A stretch of 60,047 nucleotides of DNA, taken from positions 1 to 60,047 of IMG/VR virus record IMGVR_UViG_3300044823_000503; one strand, written 5' to 3'. Shown in pieces: positions 39,795 to 47,959 of this stretch. Both the position numbers and the translations under genes were made by a program. Under the pieces are notes generated by a model. The model ran no database searches, was not told the origin of the DNA, and saw only the letters and a list, made by a program, of their open reading frames with translations. Positions within the stretch are counted from its first letter, which is position 1; each line of letters begins with the position of its first letter. Origin of the DNA: a virus.

Positions 39795-40778
39795 TTAGGA
39801 CGCGGGCGCGGCGGCCCGCCGGCGGCGTGGCTTCGGGGGCTTGGCTGACGGTGCAGCCGTGCGCGGGGCTGTGGCCGCCGGCTGGACGGCGGCCCGCTTG
39901 CGGATCCGCTCCGTCATCTCCCTGGCCAGTGCTGGGTCCTCTCGTTCCGCCCAGGCCACCTGCTCGGCGTCGCGGATGGAGGTGCTGTGCGGGGCCACCT
40001 CGCGGGCGATCCGCTCCGCGTCAAGGGCGGATGTCCCGTGGCGGGTCTGGAGCACCTTGCTCATCACCTCGCGCCGCTGGTCCTGGGTGTAGTGGGGGAG
40101 CTCGATCTCGATGAAGCGGTCACGGAGTGCCGCCGACATGCGCCCTGGATCATTGGCGGCGGCGATCACGCGCAGATCCTTGGTGATCTCCTGGATGTTG
40201 CCCATCTTGGCCGTCGACACCCGCCCCAGCATCAGCTCGAGCAGCGCCTCCTGGGCGTCCCGGTCGGCCTTCTCGATCTCATCGATGAAGAGCACCCGGA
40301 CGCGCGGGTCGGCGACCACGTGGGCGAGCGCCGCCGGGGTCATCTGCTTGCCGTCGACGTACCTCCCCTCCTCGGGGAGGGCCTCGCGGGTCGCCTGCAT
40401 GAGGATCGACTTCCCGGTGCCGGGGTCACCCACCAGGAGCACCGACTGGGGCGCCTCGCCCTCCACGCACATGCGCACGATGCCGCGCTCATAGTCCAGG
40501 CCGACGACGGTGTCGAACACGCCCGCCGGCAGGGTGAGCCGCTGGCCCTCGAGGTCGGCCGCCTCCTGTTCGGCGATCACCTGGCTGCCGATGGTATCGC
40601 CCAGGTGAAGGCTCTCGGTGAGCGGTGGCAGCGGCCCGTACTTGGGCACCTCCTCGGTGACGAAGGTGCCGGTCATCCGGCCGGCGAGCGCTCCTCGAGC
40701 GGCCTCGCTGACCATCGTGAGCGCCCCACGCGTGACGAAAGTGGCAACCTCGCCGGCCGCCTCAGGATCAAGGGCCAT
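39795..40778 (-). CDS. MoxR-type AAA+ ATPase
   Basis: 327 aa. Walker A GDPGTGKS, Walker B LFIDEIEKAD, sensor AAND and Arg finger LRDRFIEIELPH follow the MoxR/CbbQ order. MoxR ATPases remodel proteins, usually with a VWA partner, which is not seen here. It starts 8 bp after a late-type promoter, so it is part of the virion-module regulon. C-terminus basic and Pro-rich. Confidence 0.85.
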   Translation of the reverse strand: MALDPEAAGEVATFVTRGALTMVSEAARGALAGRMTGTFVTEEVPKYGPLPPLTESLHLGDTIGSQVIAEQEAADLEGQRLTLPAGVFDTVVGLDYERGIVRMCVEGEAPQSVLLVGDPGTGKSILMQATREALPEEGRYVDGKQMTPAALAHVVADPRVRVLFIDEIEKADRDAQEALLELMLGRVSTAKMGNIQEITKDLRVIAAANDPGRMSAALRDRFIEIELPHYTQDQRREVMSKVLQTRHGTSALDAERIAREVAPHSTSIRDAEQVAWAEREDPALAREMTERIRKRAAVQPAATAPRTAAPSAKPPKPRRRRAAAPAS

Positions 40779-40786
40779 CGCGCCCT

Positions 40787-40820
40787 ATCGTACCCGCCAC
40801 CGCCAGAGGGCGGTGAGATC
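40787..40820 (-). promoter_or_regulatory. Late-type promoter: GATCTCAC-20-TACGAT
   Basis: GATCTCAC (40813-40820, minus strand), 20-bp spacer, TACGAT (40787-40792), 8 bp to ATG 40778. One base differs from the GATCTCCC consensus. Confidence 0.6.
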
Positions 40821-40823
40821 GCG

Positions 40824-41369
40824 TCAGCCGAGGCCGACGTCCACGTGCACCATGCCGCCCTCGGCGCCACTCTCGACCGAGGTCACCCCGGGCAGCTCCG
40901 CCAGCTCCTGCGGGAGCGACAGCGGCTCCCGCCCCGTCGCGATACTGACCGGCCCCTCGATCTTCACGGAACTGAGCGCAGGCGGCAGGGGCGGGGGAAC
41001 GGCGGGAGTGGGGGCACGGCGCACCTGGACGGCCCGCTGCAGGCAGAAGACCGCGAGCGCCAGACCGGTGCCGGCCAGGTTCACGACCTTGAGCGATACG
41101 CCCACCTGGCCGAGATTGGCCCCCACCACGGCCCAGGAGCCCTGGACGGAGAGCAGCGCCGTCTCCAGCCCGTACGAGTCGGCGGTCGCCGCCGCCTTGA
41201 CGCAGAGCGATGCCAGCGCCAAGGCCGCCGCCGCCCCGCTCACCACCTTGACCGACATCCCGAGCCCCGGCAGCTGGGCCGCCACGATGGCCCACACCTG
41301 GAGCACGACGCACAGCGCCCCCTCCGCCGACTTGAGGTCGCGGGCGATCTGGAGGCGGAGGGCGGTCAC
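40824..41369 (-). CDS. Membrane protein with internal duplication
   Basis: 181 aa. Two copies of a hairpin: VLQVWAIVAAQLPGLGMSVK ... LALASLCVKAA and VQGSWAVVGANLGQVGVSLK ... LALAVFCLQRA. The C-terminal 50 residues are soluble. Overlaps 41366 by ATGA. A multi-pass virion or envelope protein is inferred. Confidence 0.55.
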   Translation of the reverse strand: MTALRLQIARDLKSAEGALCVVLQVWAIVAAQLPGLGMSVKVVSGAAAALALASLCVKAAATADSYGLETALLSVQGSWAVVGANLGQVGVSLKVVNLAGTGLALAVFCLQRAVQVRRAPTPAVPPPLPPALSSVKIEGPVSIATGREPLSLPQELAELPGVTSVESGAEGGMVHVDVGLG

Positions 41370-41905
41370 TTCCTGGGGTAACGCAGCGCGGTCACCGGCA
41401 CCCGGCGCGCGTGGGGCGGCCGCGGGTACTTGCCCCGCCGCTCCAGGGCGTCGATGCCGAGCGCGATGGCGAGGATGCCGACGGCGGTGCCGGCCAGCCC
41501 CCAGAAGACGAGATTGTCACCCTTCCAGGCCTCCTCCTGGCCCTGCGCCCACTCCGCGATCGGCTCCAGGCGGACCTCCACGAGAGCCCCCTGGAGCGGC
41601 AGGAGCTGCTGGCTCTGAAAGTCCGCGAGGCTCATCCCACCCGGCACCGTCCCCGCCTGGGTCATCCCGCGGATCACCGCCAGCACGGAGCCGCAGACCT
41701 CCGCCGCCACCCCGAGGCCCGCTGACTGGTAGTCGGCGCAGGCCCAGCCGAGCCACTCCTGCACCTGCCAGAGCGCCGCGAAGCACTCATCCTCGTACGG
41801 GGCGTGGATCGCCTCCTCGAGGTACACCTGAGCGGCCACGAGGTCGGCGGAGGCGCCGGCCAGGGCGTCGGCGGGCAACGGCAGGACCGCCAGAGCGTCG
41901 CTCAT
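41366..41905 (-). CDS. TM protein, paralogue of 15358-15795
   Basis: 179 aa. Helical N-terminal domain with Cys (DECFAALWQVQEWLGWACAD), MSLADFQSQ as in CLTLRQFQSQ of 15358, TM near 133-152 (NLVFWGLAGTAVGILAIALG) and a basic tail. Leaderless start behind a late-type promoter. Confidence 0.55.
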   Translation of the reverse strand: MSDALAVLPLPADALAGASADLVAAQVYLEEAIHAPYEDECFAALWQVQEWLGWACADYQSAGLGVAAEVCGSVLAVIRGMTQAGTVPGGMSLADFQSQQLLPLQGALVEVRLEPIAEWAQGQEEAWKGDNLVFWGLAGTAVGILAIALGIDALERRGKYPRPPHARRVPVTALRYPRK

Positions 41906-41912
41906 GCCAGCG

Positions 41913-41947
41913 ATTGTGACAGGGTCAGAGGCGGTCAGTGGGAGATC
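41913..41947 (-). promoter_or_regulatory. Late-type promoter: GATCTCCC-21-CACAAT
   Basis: GATCTCCC (41940-41947), 21-bp spacer, CACAAT (41913-41918), 7 bp to ATG 41905 on the minus strand. Confidence 0.65.
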
Positions 41948-41971
41948 GCGGCCCCCTGGTCAGACCCTGCC

Positions 41972-42211
41972 TCAGGACGCCTTCGGAAGCTGCGGGCGGG
42001 CGGCGAGAATCCCCTTCAGGTACGTCTGGTACGGGATGCCCACGCGCGCCGCTTCGGCCTTCAGGCTGCGCAACAACTCGGGCGGCATACGCAGCCCCAC
42101 CGGGACCTAGGGGGTGGCCGACCCCTGGCGGAGCCGCGCGACGTACGCCTCGAACTCCGCGCCACTCATCGCCGCATACGGATCGTGGAACGGGTGCCTG
42201 CGTGCTCTCAT
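41972..42211 (-). pseudogene. RHH/BrnA-like antitoxin interrupted by in-frame TAG
   Basis: From ATG 42211 (GGAGGGAAGG upstream) the frame reads FEAYVARLRQGSATP, hits TAG at 42107-42109, then continues in the same frame with VPVGLRMPPELLRSLKAEAA and GIPYQTYLKGIL to 41972. The second part is a typical ribbon-helix-helix DNA-binding motif. Other genes here end in TAG, so general recoding is unlikely; the second half could restart at a GTG or ATG. No toxin gene adjoins. Confidence 0.55.
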
Positions 42212-42341
42212 CGCTTCCTTCCCTCCGGGTGTGCCCGAGAGCCAGCGCTACCACGCCCAGATGGGGAACGGCCCGCCCGCAGACAGCCAACGCCGGCCGT
42301 CCCGGCGGGCCGCGATCCTCGCCCCCAGTGTACCAGCCGGG

Positions 42342-42875
42342 TCACGCCGGCATCTGCCGCTCGAGCGTCCAACCGCCCCGGCCGGGGCCGAGCGCATAGA
42401 CGGTGGCGGGCGAGTCCCACTCCTCGTCAGTGCCCATGTCGATGTCGGCCCGGGTGAGCGCGTACGCCGCCGCCCCCGAGCAGAGAGCGGTCCCCTGGAG
42501 GCCGAAGCGCAACCGCGAGCCGGTCGCGAACATGAGCACCTCGCTGGCGATCCCGACCCAGCCGTACCCCTCACCATCGACCGCCAGCTCCTGCATGGCG
42601 GCGACACAGGCGGCCGCGCCGGAGGGGCCGTATGGCGGCATCCACGCTGCCCAGGCCACCCAGCCCTGCTCCTGATCCAGTTTCCAAGGCACGACCCCGG
42701 TGGGACGCGCCTCGATCACCTCGCCCGGTGCCACGCAGACCGCCACATGGTTCCAATACGCGGGGTCACCTGGACCCCGGGCCCGCCCGTACCGGCGCGC
42801 CTCGCCGAACCGGATCAGCGCCGGCCCCACCCCCGCGTTGCGGACGAAGATGATCGCGCCCGGGCTGACGTTCAC
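42342..42875 (-). CDS. Permuted papain-fold (YiiX/NlpC-P60-like) amidase
   Basis: 177 aa from GTG 42875 (GTGA overlap). PGAIIFVRNAG opens the fold, YWNHVAVCVAPGEVIEA provides the His, and GTALCSGAAAYALTRADIDM the Cys helix, the permuted order of YiiX/LRAT-type enzymes. Such enzymes act on amide or acyl bonds of peptidoglycan or lipids. Third type of wall/lipid-active enzyme here. Confidence 0.65.
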   Translation of the reverse strand: MNVSPGAIIFVRNAGVGPALIRFGEARRYGRARGPGDPAYWNHVAVCVAPGEVIEARPTGVVPWKLDQEQGWVAWAAWMPPYGPSGAAACVAAMQELAVDGEGYGWVGIASEVLMFATGSRLRFGLQGTALCSGAAAYALTRADIDMGTDEEWDSPATVYALGPGRGGWTLERQMPA

Positions 42876-43081
42876 TTGGCGGGGCCCGCGCGCCCCCGGA
42901 TGATGCCGCCCGAGGCGACCAGAAGCGCCGCCACCGTCCCCAGAGGGATGGCCTGCTCCACCGCCTGGCTCTCCGTCTGCGCCGGCCGGCGGGTGAACAC
43001 CCGCGCCGCCTCGAGAGCGATGAAGAACAGCCCCATCATCATCAGGCCGTCGCCCGCCACCTGCTGCCGCGTCGCCGCCAT
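42872..43081 (-). CDS. Two-TM small protein
   Basis: 69 aa. MMMGLFFIALEAARVF and IPLGTVAALLVASGGII are hydrophobic; basic C-terminus. Holin-like topology directly before a putative amidase gene, so a lysis or envelope role is possible. Confidence 0.5.
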   Translation of the reverse strand: MAATRQQVAGDGLMMMGLFFIALEAARVFTRRPAQTESQAVEQAIPLGTVAALLVASGGIIRGRAGPAK

Positions 43082-43087
43082 GGCAGG

Positions 43088-43474
43088 CTAGAGGATGCCG
43101 GCAGCGGAAAGCTGCATGGCAGGCGCGGCGCGTTCCACCATGCGCCGGGACGGCGTCACCTCGCCCGCCGCCACATCGCCGAAACCGGTCAAATTGTTCT
43201 CCGCTGCGGCGACCCCGTTCACCATCGCGGAGAGCACCACCCCGCCGATGGTCGCCGCCACCGTCCCCACCCAGTTCCACGCGCTGAGGTGGTGGCCGGG
43301 GGGCTCATCCTTCACGAGCAGCGCGATGCCGCCGCCCGCAGTGGCCAGGGAGGCGATCCCGACCCAGGCGCTGGTCGAGCTTCGACCCTCCGGCACGGCG
43401 AGATAGACGGCGTCGATCACCCCCGCGCCGGCTCCAGCCCCGAGCAGCGCCGCCCCTATCGCGTGGTGGGCCAC
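43088..43474 (-). CDS. Multi-TM protein with SxAGIL tail
   Basis: 128 aa from GTG 43474 with GAGGAG upstream. Three hydrophobic segments (IGAALLGAGAGAGVIDAVYL; AWVGIASLATAGGGIALLV; WVGTVAATIGGVVLSAM). The tail QLSAAGIL matches the SxPG[IL]L motif. Second gene after promoter 44767. Confidence 0.55.
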   Translation of the reverse strand: MAHHAIGAALLGAGAGAGVIDAVYLAVPEGRSSTSAWVGIASLATAGGGIALLVKDEPPGHHLSAWNWVGTVAATIGGVVLSAMVNGVAAAENNLTGFGDVAAGEVTPSRRMVERAAPAMQLSAAGIL

Positions 43475-43484
43475 GGCGTGCTCC

Positions 43485-44759
43485 TCAGAGGATGCCCGGC
43501 GAGGACACCGCCAGCGCCGGCGCGGCCACCATGCCCGATGCCGAGCCACCGGGGATGTGGCCCTGGCCCCAGTAGCCGACGATGTCGGTGTAGAACTCCG
43601 AGCTCGCCGCGAAGGCCATGGCCAGCGCCATCCAGCCGCGCTCCTCGATGCTCGATCCGCCGAACGCCCCGGCCCCCTCCGGATCTCCATAGATGGCGAG
43701 CCAATTCTGTTGGGTCGCCACCCAGTTGGGATCGATGGGCCGGTTGAGGATGAGCTGGAAGGCGGCCGGGATCCACTGGTACGCTCCGATCGGCTGGTAC
43801 GAGTCCGGCCCGTTGGGGGTTTCCGCCCCACAGATCCCGTATTGATCGGGGTCCGGGACCGCGATGGCGTTGCCACCAGCGGCCACGGTGATGCGGTTGA
43901 AAAACTCGCAGCCCGCGTCGGCGATGATCTCGTACGCCACGGTGGCGATGCCCGTCGAGGTCCCGATCGGCGCGTTGTAGATGTTCGTCCAGTGCTGGTC
44001 ATTGGGCTCGTTGCACGGCCAGCGACCGAGCAGCACGCGGAAGACCAGGGAGGCGATCTGCGTGCTCTCGCTGGCCCCGGCATACCAGGCGGGCGAACTG
44101 GGCGAGGTGCCGGGGTCGCTGCCCACGCACACCCCGGTCGGGGTCGGCGTGGGAGTGGCCGTGCAGAGCGCCGGCCCCAGCACGCAGGTGCTCGAGCCGT
44201 CGATGTCGGCACCCTGCGAGCACGAAGCCAGGAGCGCCTGCATGGTCGCGTCCGAGACGTTCGTGACATGGGAGGCATCGCTGCAGTACCCACAGGCCGC
44301 CAGCGCCGCCAGGGATGTGATGCCGTGCATCACTCCATTGGAGTCGACGGCATACATGCTGCCCGTGGTGGCGTCGCGGATGATGCTGCCCGCCGGTGGA
44401 CAGGTGGGCGTGAGCACAGGCACGGGGATGGGCTGGCAGCCGGACTGGTCAGCGAGCGGCTCCAGGCCAGGGGCGCAGGAGAGGCACTGCGAGATGGGAT
44501 TTCCTGTAGAGCGCACCGTGCCCGACGGGCAGGGGACGCACCCCGAGGCCCCCGCCGGGAGGTACTGCCCCGGGGGACACGATGAGGGGGAGGGCTTGCC
44601 CCTCGGCCAGAGCAGCCAGGCGAGCAGCGCCGCGAGGCTCACCCCGCCCACACCGAAGGCCACCTTCTCGCCGGTGTGAGAGCTCGGCCGGTTGACCGGC
44701 TTGCGGCCACGGGACGGGGTGAGCGGCGCGGGAGCGAGGGCGACGGCCTGCGCGGGCAT
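43485..44759 (-). CDS. Large Cys-rich membrane-anchored protein, SxPGIL tail
   Basis: 424 aa from ATG 44759, 7 bp after TACCAT. Basic N-terminus, one TM (VAFGVGGVSLAALLAWLLWP), Cys repeats (CPPGQYLPAGASGCVPCPSG), a folded C-terminal domain of about 190 residues (ASLVFRVLLGRWPCNEPND ...), and the tail LAVSSPGIL. The C-terminal domain lies on the side away from the cytosol. A spike or vertex-type membrane protein is inferred. Confidence 0.6.
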   Translation of the reverse strand: MPAQAVALAPAPLTPSRGRKPVNRPSSHTGEKVAFGVGGVSLAALLAWLLWPRGKPSPSSCPPGQYLPAGASGCVPCPSGTVRSTGNPISQCLSCAPGLEPLADQSGCQPIPVPVLTPTCPPAGSIIRDATTGSMYAVDSNGVMHGITSLAALAACGYCSDASHVTNVSDATMQALLASCSQGADIDGSSTCVLGPALCTATPTPTPTGVCVGSDPGTSPSSPAWYAGASESTQIASLVFRVLLGRWPCNEPNDQHWTNIYNAPIGTSTGIATVAYEIIADAGCEFFNRITVAAGGNAIAVPDPDQYGICGAETPNGPDSYQPIGAYQWIPAAFQLILNRPIDPNWVATQQNWLAIYGDPEGAGAFGGSSIEERGWMALAMAFAASSEFYTDIVGYWGQGHIPGGSASGMVAAPALAVSSPGIL

Positions 44760-44766
44760 CGCGCCG

Positions 44767-44801
44767 ATGGTACCGCCATGCGGCGACCTCGCAGGGAGAT
44801 C
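44767..44801 (-). promoter_or_regulatory. Late-type promoter: GATCTCCC-21-TACCAT
   Basis: GATCTCCC (44794-44801, overlapping the stop codon of 44800), 21-bp spacer, TACCAT (44767-44772), 7 bp to ATG 44759. Confidence 0.7.
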
Positions 44802-45492
44802 AGGCCGGTTCCCCGCCCACCTCCTGGAGCTGGCGCCGGAAGTGCGCCTCGTCACCGGGCCGGTCGGGATCGCCCCAGTCCGGCGCCGGTTGGGCCTGGA
44901 TGCCTCCGTACCCTATCACCGGGTACTGGGGGGCCACCATGAGCGGGGGCTCCGCGATCACGCCCAGGAAACAGAACTCCTCCCGACCGGCGCGGAGGTC
45001 ACGGCTGGCCAGCATCGACAGCACGAGCCGCTGGGTGGGGGCGATGTAGACGGGGTCGAAGTACCCCACCCGCTGCGACGGGTAGCGGAGCACACCGTGC
45101 TCATCCCGCTCATCGGGGGGATATGCGTAGAGGGGGGCCAGCTGGAGCTCGGCGAAGGCCACGGCCCCCGTGCCGAGGCGCATGGCGTCGACCCGGGGCC
45201 AGCGGCTGAGCGCCTCATACCCGTACAGGACGATCGCGGCCCGGGGGTTGCCCTGCGTCCCCGGGAAGACATTGTGCGCCCAGGTGTCGGCCCGCAGCGC
45301 CACCGGGTTGCGCAGCCGCGCCACCGCCCGCTCGCCTCCGAGCAGATCGGCTGCCCCCACCGCCCGCACCGTCAGATCCTCGTAGCCGTCGCGCCCAGCG
45401 AGTTCCTGGGCCATCCTGATCGCGGTACGGCGGAGTTGCTGCACCTGCTGCGGCGTCACCGCCGCCTGCGGGACGACGATGATGGCTGGCAC
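44800..45492 (-). CDS. Candidate capsid protein paralogue of 12256
   Basis: 230 aa from GTG 45492, sharing a base with the previous TAG. VTPQQVQQLRRTAIRMAQEL aligns with LNPGQLKLLRDTACSVAQ of 12256; AIVLYGYEALS, GYFDPVYIAP and FLGVIAEPPLMVA align with its strands. So this virus carries two diverged copies of the same beta-rich protein. May form a different capsomer or vertex. Confidence 0.5.
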   Translation of the reverse strand: MPAIIVVPQAAVTPQQVQQLRRTAIRMAQELAGRDGYEDLTVRAVGAADLLGGERAVARLRNPVALRADTWAHNVFPGTQGNPRAAIVLYGYEALSRWPRVDAMRLGTGAVAFAELQLAPLYAYPPDERDEHGVLRYPSQRVGYFDPVYIAPTQRLVLSMLASRDLRAGREEFCFLGVIAEPPLMVAPQYPVIGYGGIQAQPAPDWGDPDRPGDEAHFRRQLQEVGGEPA

Positions 45493-46085
45493 TAGTGCTG
45501 CACGACGCCGACGCGCAGGAACCTGCCCGGGTCGTGCTCCAGCAGCAGCTTGGTCGAGAGCAGGGTGTCGCTTCGCGGCTGGATCACCTGGGGCACCACG
45601 CAGAGCGCGAAGGGCAGTTCGCGCCCCTCCCAGAGCGGGCTCGCGGCATAGCCATTCCACCCCGGCACCCGCCAGCGCCGGTACAGAAACTCTGGGTGCC
45701 AGGCCTCGGGGAGGGTCACCGTGAAGCACGCCCGCTCCGCAAACTCAGCGCTCTGCTCCGCCGTCAGATGGCGGAGGAGCAGGAGGCGGGCCACCTGCTC
45801 CGCATCGGCCGTCACTGGCGCACCGTGTCCCACCGCCGGCTCGAGGTGGCCCCGCAACACCTCGGGGCCGATCTCGTCAAGGGTCGGAGGCGGCCGATGA
45901 CGTAGGTGCGGCCAGCCCCAGTACGAGCACCAGTTGACGAAGGCCAGCCCAGCCCCAGCGAACGCCACGGCGGCAAGGAGTGACCCCGGCAGCGGCCACC
46001 GCGCGGTGTCACTGGCGATGCCCCCGAAGACCATCGCGGTCAAGCCCGTGCCCGATCCCAGCAGGCTCAGATCAGCCCGGTTCAT
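45492..46085 (-). CDS. TM protein upstream of capsid paralogue
   Basis: 197 aa. N-terminal Gly-rich hydrophobic region (LLGSGTGLTAMVFGGIA) and TM (LLAAVAFAGAGLAFVNWCSY), then a soluble domain of 130 residues rich in strands at the end (FLRVGVVQH). Overlaps 44800-45492 by TAGTG. Confidence 0.5.
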   Translation of the reverse strand: MNRADLSLLGSGTGLTAMVFGGIASDTARWPLPGSLLAAVAFAGAGLAFVNWCSYWGWPHLRHRPPPTLDEIGPEVLRGHLEPAVGHGAPVTADAEQVARLLLLRHLTAEQSAEFAERACFTVTLPEAWHPEFLYRRWRVPGWNGYAASPLWEGRELPFALCVVPQVIQPRSDTLLSTKLLLEHDPGRFLRVGVVQH

Positions 46086-46096
46086 CCGGTCGTGTC

Positions 46097-46324
46097 TCAG
46101 CCTCCCTGGACAGGCGCGATGATGGTCGTCTCCACGGCCTGGGGGTCGAATGCCTTGATCCTGGTGCTGACCCCCTTGCCGTAGTCGGCAAAGGCGGCGT
46201 GACCCCTGCCCATCAGACCGTCGAACACCGCCCGGGCGGCATCCACCTCCGCCGGCGCCTTGGGGTTGAAAGTGATGGGCGCGTCCCCACGACGCCCCAG
46301 GACACGGATCACATGCTCAGCCAT
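46097..46324 (-). CDS. Small conserved-type protein
   Basis: 75 aa, ATG 46324 with GGAGG upstream. RVLGRRGDAPITFNPKAPAE then FDPQAVETTIIAPVQGG; this N- and C-terminal pattern (RxGDxxxxFDP ... PPVAGG) recurs in small proteins of phages and bacteria I know of by sight, function unknown. Confidence 0.5.
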   Translation of the reverse strand: MAEHVIRVLGRRGDAPITFNPKAPAEVDAARAVFDGLMGRGHAAFADYGKGVSTRIKAFDPQAVETTIIAPVQGG

Positions 46325-47231
46325 GGTCATCCTCCAATTGATGGTTTGCTTGCGCCGCCCGGACTGCCCGCGCGACGCCGTCTGCGATGGAGATCTGCGG
46401 GCTGTAGACGCTCTGGAGAAGTGTGACGTCGGCCACCCGGTAGGGGACCCCCACCGGTCGGTCGGAGCGGTGGAGGATCGGCCTCTCCCGCCCCGCCGCA
46501 CACATGGCCAGGTTCGCAACCTCGTCCACCGATGTGCCCACTCCCGTGCCGATGTTGACCGGCCCGTCCACGCCCTCGTCAACCAGCGTGAGGACCGCCG
46601 CCACGCAGTCATCGACATGGACGAAGTCGTGGGTCTGGGTGCCATCGCCCCACACCTCGAGCGCCTCGCTGTCGGAGACGGCCCGCTCCACAAACACCGG
46701 CACGACGTGACTGGTCTCCTGGTCAGAGCCGTATACGGAGAAGGGGCGGATGACGGTCACCGGGATGCCGGCGGCGCGCACGCTACCAGCGATCACCTCC
46801 CCGGTCAGCTTGACCCAGCCGTACGTGGCGTCGGCCTGGCCGTGGTAGTCGCGGATCACGGCATCGACCTCGGACAGCGCCCGGCCCGGGCGCTGGTTGT
46901 GCAGCGGGTAGACGCAACTGGAGGAGAAGTACACGATCCTGCGCGGCCGGACGCGCAGCGCCCACTCAAAGAACGCCCCATCCAGCTGCGCGTTCATGGC
47001 TCCGATCAGCGCCGGGAACCTCGTGATCCCCTCGATCCCACCGGTGAGCGCCGCACAGTGCACGGCGAGGTCGAAGGAGCCCAGCTCGGGCAGGCGCATG
47101 CGGCAGTCCCCACCCAAGTTCAGGTCGAGCCCCACCACCGCAGCGTCCTCGTACCGCTCCCGACACGTCGCCATGAGGTGCCGGCCGATGAAACCGCCGC
47201 TGCCCGTGACCAGGATGCTGCGCGGTCTCAT
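46317..47231 (-). CDS. NAD-dependent epimerase/dehydratase (SDR)
   Basis: 304 aa. GSGGFIGRHL binds NAD; Ser/Thr near YFSSSC and the catalytic YGWVKLTGE (YxxxK) are present; TGVGTSVDEVA and a DF(V/I)HVDD box (THDFVHVDDC) mark an extended SDR for nucleotide sugars. It probably makes a donor for the glycosyltransferases at 5.8-9.6 kb. Confidence 0.9.
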   Translation of the reverse strand: MRPRSILVTGSGGFIGRHLMATCRERYEDAAVVGLDLNLGGDCRMRLPELGSFDLAVHCAALTGGIEGITRFPALIGAMNAQLDGAFFEWALRVRPRRIVYFSSSCVYPLHNQRPGRALSEVDAVIRDYHGQADATYGWVKLTGEVIAGSVRAAGIPVTVIRPFSVYGSDQETSHVVPVFVERAVSDSEALEVWGDGTQTHDFVHVDDCVAAVLTLVDEGVDGPVNIGTGVGTSVDEVANLAMCAAGRERPILHRSDRPVGVPYRVADVTLLQSVYSPQISIADGVARAVRAAQANHQLEDDHG

Positions 47232-47404
47232 GGCTTGCTCCTCGCCGCACGGTCCGCCTGGACGCCCAGGAGGTCGTGCTCCACGATCACCCGATCAACC
47301 CTCACAGTCCGAGCGTACAGGACGGCGCGGATCGCCTGGGCCTCCTCCGCGAGCAGCTCCACTGTCACCGTCCAGGTGACCGTGACCGCGATGGGGTCAG
47401 CCAT
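47228..47404 (-). CDS. Small hypothetical protein
   Basis: 58 aa from ATG 47404. VTVTWTVTVELLAEEAQAIR and RVDRVIVEHDLLGV. ATGA-type overlap with the epimerase. Unknown. Confidence 0.45.
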   Translation of the reverse strand: MADPIAVTVTWTVTVELLAEEAQAIRAVLYARTVRVDRVIVEHDLLGVQADRAARSKP

Positions 47405-47921
47405 CCGCGCTCCCTTGGATGTTTCCGACATCGCGACGCTCCTGGTCGTATAGCTGCAACGCGGCGTCGACGCGGTTGCGGAGGTGGTCAAGCCGCTGGT
47501 CGCTGAGGGCCGCAGCGGGGCCGACAATCTCCCGGATCTCCCACAGCAGCCGATCCACCTCGGTGGGCACGCGATCTGTCGGCGGGGGCTCGAGCCCGTC
47601 AAGTTCATCCCGGGTCTCGGGCACCACGGGCTTGTGGTATGAGGCGCTCACATAGAGGGCGTAGATGGTGGCGGGCATGACATAGATGGCCCCGCAGTGG
47701 GGGCACTTCACGGCGTAAGCGAAGAAGCCGTCGAAATGGCCGTCGCCGCCGCACTGGCCGCAGGTGAAGTCGAAGCACACGTCCGTGCCCTTCCACTGCA
47801 AGAAGATATCCGCCATCCCGCCTGGCGCCAGCCCGCGCTCGTCGTACTTGACGGCCACGACCTCGGCGGTCGTCCACATACCCTCTCCGCTCAGGTCGGG
47901 CGCGGTCTCGGTCTCAGTCAT
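47397..47921 (-). CDS. Zinc-ribbon hypothetical protein
   Basis: 174 aa. CGQCGGDGHFDGFF and KCPHCGAIYVMP form a zinc ribbon near 53-78; the C-terminal 60 residues are helical (LDHLRNRVDAALQLYDQERR). Typical of small phage genes of unknown function. Confidence 0.55.
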   Translation of the reverse strand: MTETETAPDLSGEGMWTTAEVVAVKYDERGLAPGGMADIFLQWKGTDVCFDFTCGQCGGDGHFDGFFAYAVKCPHCGAIYVMPATIYALYVSASYHKPVVPETRDELDGLEPPPTDRVPTEVDRLLWEIREIVGPAAALSDQRLDHLRNRVDAALQLYDQERRDVGNIQGSADG

Positions 47922-47959
47922 GCGTCTGCTCCTGGGAATCTCTGCTACGCGGCTCGTTA

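Noticed and set aside
42107-42109. Genetic code with TAG reassigned
   Set aside because: Several convincing genes in this window end in TAG, for example at 1624, 29282 and 29421.
46260-47453. 397-aa plus-strand frame
   Set aside because: Antisense to the epimerase with its full SDR motifs.
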